Source: Gloeophyllum trabeum ATCC 11539 (lineage: Eukaryota > Basidiomycota > Agaricomycetes > Gloeophyllales > Gloeophyllaceae). Taken from it: 64,000 nucleotides of DNA. Under the pieces are notes generated by a model, which saw only the letters and a list, made by a program, of their open reading frames with translations, was not told where the DNA came from and did not search any database. Below are positions 1 to 10,484 of the stretch, one piece after another. Position 1 is the first letter of the stretch, and each line of letters starts with the position of its first letter. The stretch covers positions 1 to 64,000 of the forward strand of contig NW_006920417.1 of the NCBI RefSeq assembly GCF_000344685.1, in the 5' to 3' direction. Position numbers and translations under genes: made by a program.

Positions 1-80
1 ACTCTTGTGGACCTGGACGGTTCAGTAACCGGTCATAACTAGGAAGTTTTGGGTAAACTTCGACCATAGGAAGGGGGTAA
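1..80 (+). mobile_element. 3' end of an upstream LTR retroelement, with polypurine tract
   Basis: This short piece lies directly before the LTR at 81-528 and ends in a purine-rich tract (68-78, AGGAAGGGGG-like). LTR retroelements carry such a polypurine tract just before the 3' LTR, where it primes plus-strand synthesis. Stop codons are frequent, so if coding sequence is present it ends near 43. The rest of the element lies before the window. Confidence 0.5.
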
Positions 81-528
81 TGTTATGATTTTCCCATGCT
101 TATCTCATTCCATTTCCATTCCGAGCATTGCTATTGGACAGTACCTTTCTCCGAGTAGACCTTCCCATGGACGCTATCTTCTTCTCACACGTTATCTTCT
201 CTGACTCACCTTCTACCAATGGGCGCCCTTGTATTTCTCATTTCTCTGAGTTACGTTCTCACAGGATGGCTTACGCGTCCTTTCTTATTGTTCTCTTCTT
301 TGGGTATTAACCCCTATACCAGTTACTATATATACTGTAGGAAAACCCATGTATTCCTTAGTTCAACCTCCTGTTGAATACAGCGATTACCTGGACTCTT
401 GACTTGACCGTTGGCATTGGCCCGGCCAGACCTACCTTTCAGTACGCTTACTGAGGTAGTAACGACATAACTGTAGGCACGTGGCCCAGTTATCTCAAGA
501 CGACTAGTTAGGACATCGCTTCCTAACA
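81..528 (+). repeat. 3' LTR of an LTR retroelement
   Basis: This 448-bp segment starts TGTTA and ends TAACA, a perfect 5-bp terminal inverted repeat of the TG..CA type that defines LTRs. A purine tract lies immediately before it, as expected for a 3' LTR. The flanks (GGTAA before, TTTTC after) do not match, so it is not a solo LTR with a target duplication. Directly after it, an open pol reading frame of another element resumes at 527-529. I infer that this element inserted into that gypsy element and that its 5' part lies outside the window. Confidence 0.6.
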
Positions 529-547
529 TTTTCGGGCGTGTGAGGAC

Positions 548-3500
548 TTGGATCCTGACAGGGATGTCGACGATGAGTCGCTTGGCCCGAGTTGTGGTGC
601 CGTACTGGTCAATGATGTTCCTGACTGTGATGACGAATTTGATGACCTGTGGCAGGCCGTTCGTCTGGCTTCCGCGCGGGTGCGACGAGGACGCCCTGCG
701 CTTACTGTGTTGGACGAGAATGTTCAGCAGTCCTGGCGCCGGGAAACTGTTGCTACCCGCAAGACGCGTCGAGCATCTACAGTTCCGGACGAGAACTCTC
801 GTTTGACGTTGGAGCGAACAGCAGCACGTCCGTGTGATCTTGATCGCGTGTTCCCTGATCCCATTGTCGCACTCACGAAGGTTAATGGACGTAGCGCTCG
901 GACGCTTCTCGATTCGGGATCCATGGCTGATTTCATGTCAACCACCTTCGGCGATCTCATTCGCGTCTCCAAGACACCCTTAGCTAGAGCCCTTCCCGTA
1001 CAGCTGGCGGTTACGGGTTCTCGTTCTAAGATTAACTACTTTGCCACCGCTCGCTTTCAGTTTGAGCACATTAACTGCGAGAAACGTTTTGATATCATCA
1101 ATATTGATGATTACGATGTTATCTTAGGTACTCCCTTCTTGTTTCAGCACCGAGTGCTTATGGGCCTGAACCCGCCTTCTATTATGATCGGAAGCTCTGA
1201 ACCTATGCCTATAGCGGGTTCTAATATATCTCGGATCCCGTCTCTTGCTGCCGCCCTGGTAGAGATTGAGTTAGACAAGCTCCGGGATATGCTACGAGCT
1301 GAGGCTGCTGACTTGACAGTCATCTCGAGTTCTGGGTTACCTCCACTACGCGATGTAAACCATACCATACCTTTAATTGATGAGCATGCAGTATACCCCT
1401 GGCAACCTGCTAGATGCGCTGAGAAGTTCAAGGCTCAGTTCCGGTTGAAAAAACAGCAGTATCTCGATCGCGGAATATGGCGATTAGCTCAAGGCAACAA
1501 TGCCTGCCCGATGCTCGTTATTGCGAAGCCTCGACCGAACCCTGACGGCTCTCCGCGTATACGCACGCCGATTGATCTGCGATCTCGAAATGCTAACACC
1601 CGAAAGTTGTCTTCTCCGCTCCCAGACATCGAGGCTATCTTGACCGAAATACTGAGACACCGCTTTCGCTCTACTATGGATGGTCAGGACGCTTATGAAC
1701 AGATTCGGGTCATTCCTGAACATGTCAATCGCACTCTGTTCTCGACTCCGGATGGTACCATGGAGTCGCTTGTTCTACAGATCGGAGATTGCAATGGGAC
1801 TGCTACTTATCAAACTCTCATGAATCATATCTTCCGCTCATTCATCGGTGTATTCATGTATGTATATCTCGATGATATTTTCATTTTTTCGGATTCTATT
1901 GAGGATCACATTCGACATATCCGATCCTTTTTTGATGTTCTACGACGCGAAAAGCTCTATCTCGAGCCGTCGAAGATGAATTTCTTTACTCGGAAGATTA
2001 ATGCACTTGGACACGTTATCACTGAGACTGGTCTCTATATGGACCCTGATAAGGTCGACAAAATAGTGAATTGGAAGGTGCCTACTACTCGTGATCTACT
2101 AGCTGGTTTTCTGGGGGCCGTAAATTTCCTTGCTCCTGACTGTCCCGGCATTCGCATTCCCATGGGAGCTTTGTCGCCTTTGACGGGTAAGACTAAGCTA
2201 TGGCGGTGGGGACCAGCTCAGCAAATGGCCTTTGATGAGATCAAGGATATTGTTCAGAGTTGGCGTGACAATGCGAGACATGCTCTCGACTATTCAGCTG
2301 GAGCTCCGCTCATCAATCTTATCACTGATGCGTCCATGACGGGTGCTAGCGGCTACATCAGCCAAGGGGATGACATGTACAATGCAAAGGTAATTGCCTT
2401 TTGGTCTGGCAAATTCACGAGTGCTCAGCAAAACTATCCGGTACACGAGCAAGAACTGCTCGCGATTGTTGAGTCATTGAAACGTTTCCGGGCTCATTTG
2501 ACGGGTACAAAATTTCGTATCTTCACTGACCATCGGGCGCTGGAATATGTCATGACGCAAAAGCGGTTATCGCCCCGCCAGCTGCGCTGGTTGGACGTTC
2601 TGAATGAATTTGACTTCACTATTATTTATATTAAGGGCGAGACGAACATCTTCGCCGATGCCCTATCTCGTATTTACAGCGCGGACGGGCCTGACTCACA
2701 TCGCGCGCCGTCTGAATATCTTTCGACTGACGAGGCGACTGACGATCGTGGCGATCGGACGCGTGTTGATATTTCCGTAGCATCGGCCGGAGTATCACAC
2801 ACGCAACCTTTACTGACTGGCGACGCGGTGAAAGCTGCGTTTCGGCGCTGGATCCCTAACCCCATAGACCGGGAGGTGTCCCCGTCAGACCCCACTGCGC
2901 CCGGGGATGCTGGCCCTGTTAATGAGGATGCTGTGGTGTTGGTACCAGAGGGGCCTTCTCAACCCCATGCAGACTCACCGCGTTCCACGGACTCCGCCGT
3001 GACACCTGCAGCAGTGGATGATGGAGACACGGTTACTACTTTGCTTTCGCCGTCTTCACCGCTGGAAATGCAACCGACACTCACGCGCGTTGTATCGGAG
3101 GGCGGGTCCGGTATTCAGTTACCTGATTGTCTTCGGGGCCGATATGCAGAGGATGCATTTTTTCGGGACATAGTGGCTCACCCAAAGGCTCATGCTAAGC
3201 TTTTTGAAGTTGAGAATGATCTTGTGTACTTAACCCAAGCCGATGAGCCCCGTGTACTCTGTATACCCGACATTACAGTTGATTGTAAGCGCATTCGGGA
3301 AGTCCTAATTAGCCATGCGCATTCAATTTTGGCACATCTCGGTGGTCGCAAGACGCTTGCGTACCTGCGCGAGAACGTCTGGTGGAAGGAGATCGTGAAT
3401 GACACGAAAAGCTATTGTTCATCGTGTCGCACTTGCGCACTAAGCAAAGCGTCTAACGAGTCTCCAATGGGTCTACTTCGACCTCTGGAAGTCCCTTCCA

Positions 3501-5617
3501 GACCCTGGCAAGCGATCGCGCTTGACTTTGTTGGGCCTTTGCCGGCGTCCAGTAATCGTACAGGGACTTACGATATGATTTGTGTTGTGATTGACCGCCT
3601 TACGTCGATGGTGCATCTGATTCCTACCAAGCAGACATATAAAGCAAAAGATATCGCAGAAGTTGTTTTTGATAGTATCTACAAGCATCACGGCCTTCCC
3701 GAGACCATTGTGTCTGACCGTGACTCGTTATTTACCAGTATATTTTGGCAGCGTCTTCATGAGCTTATTGGTGCTGAGCTGCGTATGTCATCGTCATACC
3801 ACCCTCAGACTGATGGAGTGACCGAACGCGCTAATCGTACGGTCACCCAATGTCTTAGACAGTGTATTGAGAGTGATCAGAAAGACTGGGTAATTAAATT
3901 GCCTGCAATTGAGTTTGCACTTAACTCTGCCCGGTCTAGCACTACAGGATTTTCACCCTTTTTTCTCAATTATGGCTTTCTGCCTAAGACAATGCTTTGG
4001 GATGCGACGAAAACAAAATATCCTGGCGTACGCAAATTCGCGCAGACGATGAAGAATGCCATTTTGGCAGCTCACGATGCCATAATAGGTATGCGGGTCA
4101 AGCAAACGCGTGACGCAAACAAGCATTGTCGCGCTGCACCCTTCGCCGAGGGTGATTGGGTCTACTTGTCGACCAAGGACTTACGTCTGCCTCGGAATTT
4201 AGCTCGAAAGCTAGCGCCCAAGTACATTGGTCCATTCAGAATTTCGAAGGTCCTGGAGCCTGGCGCTACCTTTCGCCTTGAGCTCTCGGATGACTTGAAG
4301 AAACGCGGTATCAACAACGCTTTCCACGCGTCGAAGCTCAAAATCCATGTTCCCAACGATGATCGCCGCTTTCCTGGTCGACAGTTGGCTCAGCTCACGG
4401 GACTTGGAGACGAGCCGAAGGAATGGGCGGTCGAGCAAATTCTAAGTCACAGCGGCAAGGGTAGCGATGCACTATTCCAGGTACGCTGGAAATCTGGGGA
4501 CACGTCTTGGGAGCCCCTGTCGGCAGTTCGCCACTTGGAGGCCCTCGATGTTTATCTTGAAGCAATGGGTATTTCCCGGGTGGGAAATCTACCTACAGGT
4601 ACGGGTCAGCCCCCTACTAATGACCCTCAAGTCTTTCTCGGTAATATTGGGTATGGACAGCTATATAGACACCTCGAGCTTTCTGTCGATGAAGTCTCAT
4701 GCCTCGAGGCCCTCGACGAGCTTCGCATTGGCAGGCGCCTCCACCATCTTACCCCTCCGCCTGTGGATTCGACCATGGCCGTCCTCAGCCGCGTCGCAAT
4801 GCTCCCCGCCAGCCCCGAGCTCCTCGCCGCAATCGAAGAGTTCGATCTCCAACTGCTCAACCTCGCAGCTGGGACCAACGTTCCCACCCCGCCTCCGGGA
4901 TACCGTACGTTCCGCTATCAGCAAACGGGGGACAGCCGCTGGGCGGCAGTGACGGGCGAGGACCTCCACACTTTGGTCCTGGCGTTTTTCGGTCGCGGGC
5001 CTCACCCGACTTCGGGTATGGGGTCGCCTTCAGCTTCACTTTCTCCCTCAACGTCCGCTTCACCGCGCACTATGAATCCCTTCGCGAGTCTCGTCGCGAA
5101 TGAGTTCGTCGAAGAATTGCGCGCTCGACGTGAGCGTGAACGCATGCGTTCGCCGCACCGCCGCCGTGGACGTGGCAGGGGACGCGGTTTCTCTAGAGCA
5201 GCCCATCCGTACCAATATCAGCCGCATGCCAATCTCGCCAGTCCTTCCCCGAGCATCCCGCATCAGTCGACTCCATTTACGACCAACTCCCCTCAGCTTA
5301 CGTTCGGTACAACCGACCAGTTCACGGCTTATGCCGGGTCTCCCGCCTACTTCGAGAATGACCCGCCTGCATCCTTTTCGGATGGGACTGCTGCAGTCGC
5401 GGGACCGTCTACTTGGGCGTTGCATCCGAGTGACCAACAGGTACCCGACGGGTTTACTTCTATCTCTGCGAATGATGTCGACATGTCCGCGGAGATGGAC
5501 GGACTTGGAGATGATGCTGATGTGGACGGTGCTGGTCCAGATTTTGGTGATGGTGCGGACCACGAGTTAGATGCTGCTCTCGCTGGGGGTAAAGGGAAGC
5601 AGCCGGCGCAAAAGTAA
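548..5617 (+). CDS. Ty3/gypsy Pol polyprotein (PR-RT-RH-IN-chromodomain), 5' truncated
   Basis: This single uninterrupted frame of about 1689 codons encodes the replication enzymes of a Ty3/gypsy retrotransposon. Residue positions count from 548. The aspartic protease has Asp-Ser-Gly at 122-124. The reverse transcriptase has YLDD around 440-443. RNase H begins near Asp594. The integrase has an HHCC zinc finger starting near 923 and a catalytic D993-D1057-E1093 triad, with 35 residues between the last two. A chromodomain-like stretch (EWAVEQIL to about 1341) may guide insertion into marked chromatin. A 350-residue tail follows, rich in Pro, Ser and an Arg-Gly run. No ATG opens the frame: it is open back to 527, where the other element's LTR cuts it, so Gag and the true N-terminus are missing here. 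With no internal stop, the damage may be recent. Confidence 0.9.
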   Translation: MDPDRDVDDESLGPSCGAVLVNDVPDCDDEFDDLWQAVRLASARVRRGRPALTVLDENVQQSWRRETVATRKTRRASTVPDENSRLTLERTAARPCDLDRVFPDPIVALTKVNGRSARTLLDSGSMADFMSTTFGDLIRVSKTPLARALPVQLAVTGSRSKINYFATARFQFEHINCEKRFDIINIDDYDVILGTPFLFQHRVLMGLNPPSIMIGSSEPMPIAGSNISRIPSLAAALVEIELDKLRDMLRAEAADLTVISSSGLPPLRDVNHTIPLIDEHAVYPWQPARCAEKFKAQFRLKKQQYLDRGIWRLAQGNNACPMLVIAKPRPNPDGSPRIRTPIDLRSRNANTRKLSSPLPDIEAILTEILRHRFRSTMDGQDAYEQIRVIPEHVNRTLFSTPDGTMESLVLQIGDCNGTATYQTLMNHIFRSFIGVFMYVYLDDIFIFSDSIEDHIRHIRSFFDVLRREKLYLEPSKMNFFTRKINALGHVITETGLYMDPDKVDKIVNWKVPTTRDLLAGFLGAVNFLAPDCPGIRIPMGALSPLTGKTKLWRWGPAQQMAFDEIKDIVQSWRDNARHALDYSAGAPLINLITDASMTGASGYISQGDDMYNAKVIAFWSGKFTSAQQNYPVHEQELLAIVESLKRFRAHLTGTKFRIFTDHRALEYVMTQKRLSPRQLRWLDVLNEFDFTIIYIKGETNIFADALSRIYSADGPDSHRAPSEYLSTDEATDDRGDRTRVDISVASAGVSHTQPLLTGDAVKAAFRRWIPNPIDREVSPSDPTAPGDAGPVNEDAVVLVPEGPSQPHADSPRSTDSAVTPAAVDDGDTVTTLLSPSSPLEMQPTLTRVVSEGGSGIQLPDCLRGRYAEDAFFRDIVAHPKAHAKLFEVENDLVYLTQADEPRVLCIPDITVDCKRIREVLISHAHSILAHLGGRKTLAYLRENVWWKEIVNDTKSYCSSCRTCALSKASNESPMGLLRPLEVPSRPWQAIALDFVGPLPASSNRTGTYDMICVVIDRLTSMVHLIPTKQTYKAKDIAEVVFDSIYKHHGLPETIVSDRDSLFTSIFWQRLHELIGAELRMSSSYHPQTDGVTERANRTVTQCLRQCIESDQKDWVIKLPAIEFALNSARSSTTGFSPFFLNYGFLPKTMLWDATKTKYPGVRKFAQTMKNAILAAHDAIIGMRVKQTRDANKHCRAAPFAEGDWVYLSTKDLRLPRNLARKLAPKYIGPFRISKVLEPGATFRLELSDDLKKRGINNAFHASKLKIHVPNDDRRFPGRQLAQLTGLGDEPKEWAVEQILSHSGKGSDALFQVRWKSGDTSWEPLSAVRHLEALDVYLEAMGISRVGNLPTGTGQPPTNDPQVFLGNIGYGQLYRHLELSVDEVSCLEALDELRIGRRLHHLTPPPVDSTMAVLSRVAMLPASPELLAAIEEFDLQLLNLAAGTNVPTPPPGYRTFRYQQTGDSRWAAVTGEDLHTLVLAFFGRGPHPTSGMGSPSASLSPSTSASPRTMNPFASLVANEFVEELRARRERERMRSPHRRRGRGRGRGFSRAAHPYQYQPHANLASPSPSIPHQSTPFTTNSPQLTFGTTDQFTAYAGSPAYFENDPPASFSDGTAAVAGPSTWALHPSDQQVPDGFTSISANDVDMSAEMDGLGDDADVDGAGPDFGDGADHELDAALAGGKGKQPAQK

Positions 5618-5635
5618 GTATTCGCGTGAATACTT

Positions 5636-5937
5636 AGGAGGGCGAATGTAGGAGCTCGCCATGTACGATATACGTTTCTCATTGATATTCCTTTCTTAAC
5701 GTGTATGTACTTATATGGTTGTTTGATTCTCTTTCGAGTCCTTTACTTCTATTTCTAGTTAGTGTGTTATTACTTCGAGTATATATAAGACTTTGTGCGT
5801 CTTTCATGTACAGTGGTGGTTCTTTCTCTGCGAATCAAGAGATTACCTGGTCTTTGCTTGTGTGATCTCGCCTTTCGTAAACGAACTACTCGTATCCTGT
5901 TGAGAACGTCTAAGTCCTCTTAGCTGAGTCTCAACAC
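5636..5937 (+). repeat. probable polypurine tract and 3' LTR of the gypsy element
   Basis: Nineteen bases after the pol stop codon there is a purine run (5636-5646) followed by TGTAGGAGC at 5647, the expected arrangement of polypurine tract and LTR start. A TATA-like TATATAAG lies near 5781, as in the U3 region of an LTR. The end is uncertain: I chose a CTCAACACA site near 5937, but no matching 5' LTR is in the window to fix it. Confidence 0.4.
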
Positions 5938-8900
5938 AGACGGAGTGCAATTTGAACGCCGCACGGTACTACTAGTACTCCTACCGGTGCATCTGTTCCC
6001 AGACCATTATGAATAACTGTTCGATCTTTCAGACGTTCGAGTGCAGACCGCAGCTCCTATCGAAGTCGCTAACGAATAATGTTCGTGTGGCTATGCTAAC
6101 ACGTCGATTGGAATAAACAGCGAAAAATAAATTTATACAGAAGTGAGATGCCACAACAAATCTACTGCTGGATATAAGATGTAACTTGAGACCCGTCACC
6201 TTGTGATTGTTCACGCCCCGCTATCCACCATGGGGGAGTGCCGAGCGGGTACTGCTCTCTGTGCTTAGACTTCTTGGCTAACGAGGCTAATGAGAGACCA
6301 AAATGCAATCCTTATATTTGACAGTTCGGTCGCTTGCTTAGTAATATGTCTACGTAATCTTAGATAATCGCATTCTATTGGCTAATGCATCAACATTTGC
6401 CTCATTTGGAGAACACACTTCGCCCCGACGTCCTGGCCGAGGGTGAGTGCCGCCACCCGAGAGTCAGGACAAGGGGCGCAGAGTCGGGAGGGCTTTGACC
6501 TCCAAGATAAAGATAAATTAAAATTCTGAATACTATTTACACCTCCCCGAAGTGGCTACGGGTGCCGCAGCTAGTACGGGAATTCACTATGTTGTATTAT
6601 GTAATATCATCCTTCCGGCAAGATGTTCACGACCGGTGCTGTGATTGGTCGAGGAGCGGCATCCTGAGTATAATGTTCCGCAGAACGACTTCAGGACGGC
6701 ACTCACGTACTAGTCTAGGGAGACATATAGCACTCAGCTCGAATACCGGCAGGTGTCTTCCTCTCTAGTCAAGCTCCACGCGGATAAGCAGCGGCCTTCC
6801 CATATAAGTACCCTCGTAGGGAATAATCCTCCAGTAATGACGTAGAGGCAACAGCCTTCAAGTTCATCTCCTTCTAACCTTCTAGTCAGCTAATCCTAAG
6901 TATTTATGGAAGCGCCAGAGATGTTATCCAATGATGTACCTGCAACCCTGGACGACTCACAGACTTGAACACACATTCCTCCGAGCTCTGCATCGAAGCA
7001 ACGAAGAAGTTCTGGGGTACATCCTCCTGGCACCAGAAGTATTCCACACACATTCAAGCCGTCGAAAACCACGGTCAATAATGTATGTGTGACTGTTCAC
7101 GCTACAAGAGAAGACTCGGAGCCGCTACGCTCTGCATCTTGCTTCGATCCGTCAACACCGTCGAAATGCTCTTGGCGGCATGCCTGAACGATGTGCTGCC
7201 ATTCATACCAGCCTAATCTATACTCAATCTTCACAGGGCTGCCGCTGCACCTGTTTAACGAAGGCAGGAATCAGAGCACTCCGAATTCCGAATGAGGAGT
7301 GACAGCACGTCGACGCCGACGAACCCGGCGATATGGCGGATGGTAAGTCGGCTACTTAAAGTTGCGCAACCTCGGTCACTAGCATCGGACGCCCTGCAAT
7401 GTATACTCTCACTTCTCGATTCTCCTAGGTACATTGATCATGTCCATCTACGTAATCCGAGTCCCCGTTCCCTTCCCCGAGGTCGCCGCCACGCTTAAGC
7501 TTGTCGGGGGCGATCGGAATCTTCAACATGCTCAAGGTTGTACACCCAGCTGCCATACGCATCGCACGCCGTGCGCGCTGCTCTTCTGAAGTTCTGTGAC
7601 ACAGCTATTCAGCAGGATCGGTCCCATGATCCTCCTCCGCTGTTCTCGCAGTGGGGCCCTGAGCTTCTGTCAAAATTCAACGCGAGGATTTTCTGGGGGA
7701 ACTTGGAGGCCTTATAAAGCATACAGCACGGCGGGGCATCGCGGGCGACTTGCACCCTGGTTTACGTCGATGGAAGGACGGATGGATTGTGAGCCGCACT
7801 GTTCGATCCGCAATACAACTCGAGCTGGCGGGCATCTTATCGCGATTAGTGCATATACGATATACACTCACTCGGGAAGTAGACTGTCTCCCGCTCGCCT
7901 GTCCTCCTGTTGAGCAACCTTGGCGGATCGTCCCAGCGCTGGCAGCTCGCGGAGCTGGACGAAAGGGGCACTTGGAGATAGAGTTGTTTTTGTATATTGA
8001 GCCGCCTTATCGGGTGAGTGCATATACACGCAGTCAGGAAATTTCTGTCTCCTAGGGTCGAGCAACCTTGTCGGATCGTTCCAGCTCACCTTCCCCGCTT
8101 CAAATCCGGACTGACGGGCCAGTTCAAGATAGAGTTATGTCTGAATTCATTGGGAAGAGTGTAGGCAGGAGATAAGGTGCTCTTTGTGGGTCTGTGCAGG
8201 TACGTGCCGTGCGCGTCGGTATCTGAAGGGTAGAGTCTGAGCATCGGGTGGCACTGTTGGATGGGTGGTCAAGCAAGCACAATGCATCATGCATCATGCA
8301 CAATACACAAGGCGCGAATTCGCTGTCGTTCTGATTTTGATTCTACAATTGCCAGTATTAGATGTGTCACCGCTATTCCGATACGTCCTAACGAGCACAA
8401 CGTGTGCATTGTTCTCCCGCTGACAGAGCAAACTTACTGCCTCTGTTCTATTCTCAAAGCGCCCTCTGCCGGCAAACGTAGGAAAGCTGTGGCAACGATT
8501 TACAGATGATCGGCGCGCCCCACAAGCGCGAGCGCGCGAAAATTTCGGGACGGTGTTGTTGGTGATTGATGTCTGAGGATGTGGGGTTCGCTCGGCAAGC
8601 GGATGCTGTGGCTGCACGATGCTCCTGGATTGCCGGCGAGGAGAGGAGCGAAGACGCGACGTTGAGCCTTGCAAGTTGAGACGAGTTCACAGACTCATAA
8701 CGAACGACTGAATTGGTACCTATCACAGTCCCGATGGCATTGACTTGAGCACGGAGGAGTCTTGCGTGCGCTCCGATGTTATAGGACGAATGTAAATGCT
8801 TGACTCGAGGTGGGTGTAGCGGTTGTATTCAAGTTCCGGGTGGGAGCCGTCTCGACTGACTACCCAACATCTGGACTAGTCATTTTGCGTCGCCGCCTGA

Positions 8901-10484
8901 GCGAGTCGCGCTATTCCATTGTCAGGTTGGTAGCCTTGTGGTGCTTGCGTAGGATCTGCCAAAGTTTATCTGTCTGGCCTATAGGGTGGGCAGCATGATA
9001 ACGCACAAAAATCAGATCTGCCTGCCACAAATCCTTCATCAGTGTATGGATCTGGACTGGTCTGTCGAATCATTACGGTGGTGGGTACTTGGACGGTTTC
9101 TGATGCCTTTCTGGCAGTAGCGGCGATGGTGGTGGATCAGCGTCCTTTGTATTTTATCGGCTCCACAGGCGAAGACCGAGTGTGTATGCAAGACACCGTT
9201 CGAGACCGTGCTTTGACAGGATGAATAAGGCTCATACAAATTGCAGACTAAAGCGCTAGTCGGGTCAAGGACAGAAGTCCGGGTAGATTATGCGGACAAC
9301 TCACCATTTGATGTTGCAAAGATGAAATGCGAGCAAGCGGAGCGCCGTCCAAGTCCAGGGCATGGAGCCGTCGGTGAGAATCGAGTCCAGAGTGGATCGC
9401 GCGAGTCAACGCAATTACGCCGAACTTGATTGTATGGGCTCGTAGGGACCGCCAAGCAGCGCAGGTTTGACTGAACGTTCGGTTGACAGATGCCCAGGGG
9501 GACTGGCAGGGTTGTCATTTACATGTGGGTTGCGCAATTTCTGCAGCCAGGGAGACGAGCTGCAGCTGCCCCCGTCTGAAGCAGAGTGCATTGTCGGCGC
9601 CAGTGTACGATAATCTGCGAGATACGCGCAGATGGAAGGACTCCGCAGCTTGTAGATCACTGCCTTGTATGGTAACACCGGCAGGGGCTATGATAACGAG
9701 ACCTGAGATAATCTGCTCGGACTATTTGCGGGGCCTTCGAGGCGTTCTCAAGCGCCGTCTCGAGATTGCCCCAAAAGGCAAGGGAGGGGATCTGAGCAAA
9801 TGCGGTGCAGTGGCGGTGCAGCCACTTGGGTTAACGCGCTGGAAGCGGATTGGCTGGAGCGTTGCTGGAGCGTCTTCAGCTTCGATGGCTTCGATGTTGC
9901 TTCCGCGTTTGCCGCTCAGCACGACGTCCGTGCAGCCCTCCATGCTGGATGTCCGTCAGCAGGCGGGCAGTTCGAGTCCTGACATGGCCGTGCGAGCGCT
10001 GGCGTTGGGAGTCGCGCCGGACGCGGCGGACCTGTCGGTGGGTCGCCGATGTCATCGAGAGAGGGCATCGAGGTGCAGCGTTTCGGAGGCTAGTAGCCCC
10101 ATCAACAGCGACTATCAAATCGTTCGGATAGGCTGTATTCGAAATCTACGCGTATTTACGCCTGTGCGCACGCTGATGTGGACGAATTCAATGGATTATT
10201 CCCATAATGGGGGCGTTCTGCCCCGTCTCCTCACTGTGTCCATGGCTCTCTCCACTCTGCCGGATCATCAAACATTTGCGTCCCTGCCTTCTTTAGGCAC
10301 ACCCACTGCGCCGTTTCGGTCTGCGCTGCACAGTCCGACTGTGGGCCTCTCGGACTTCGGAGAGTAGCTGGCGTACTCTTTAGTATTCAAATACCAGGGG
10401 CCTGCACCAAGTTCGCCAGTAAATCCCAGTGAGCGGATTCAACCATAGACGCCTCGCTTTCCCCCTTAGACCTGCCATAGATCC
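5938..10484. other. 4.5-kb region without a recognised gene
   Basis: No open frame here shows a known domain or a convincing exon series. The longest frame (9483-10367, plus strand) has no recognisable motif. The only structure I see is the diverged tandem duplication at 7835-8136. The last few hundred bases should hold the promoter of the polyketide synthase gene. The region may be decayed transposon sequence. Confidence 0.5.
7835..8136. repeat. diverged direct duplication, two units of about 140 bp
   Basis: Unit A (7835-7986) and unit B (8006-8136) share the same order of short blocks: CTTATCG, AGTGCATATAC, CTGTCTCC, GAGCAACCTTG, CGGATCGT, CCAGC and AGATAGAGTT. Small indels separate the blocks. 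The units look like an old tandem duplication and carry no recognised coding content. Confidence 0.5.

Noticed and set aside
81..528. Solo LTR or 5' LTR of the following gypsy element
   Set aside because: Flanks do not match as a target duplication, a polypurine tract lies before it rather than a primer-binding site after it, and only about 20 bp separate it from mid-pol sequence without Gag.
4467..5682. Several frames overlapping the end of the gypsy ORF
   Set aside because: They are shadow frames of the long polyprotein.
9483..10367. 294-codon open frame upstream of the PKS
   Set aside because: No domain, low-complexity mixed composition, and no splice pattern. An open frame of this length can arise by chance in GC-rich sequence next to a promoter.
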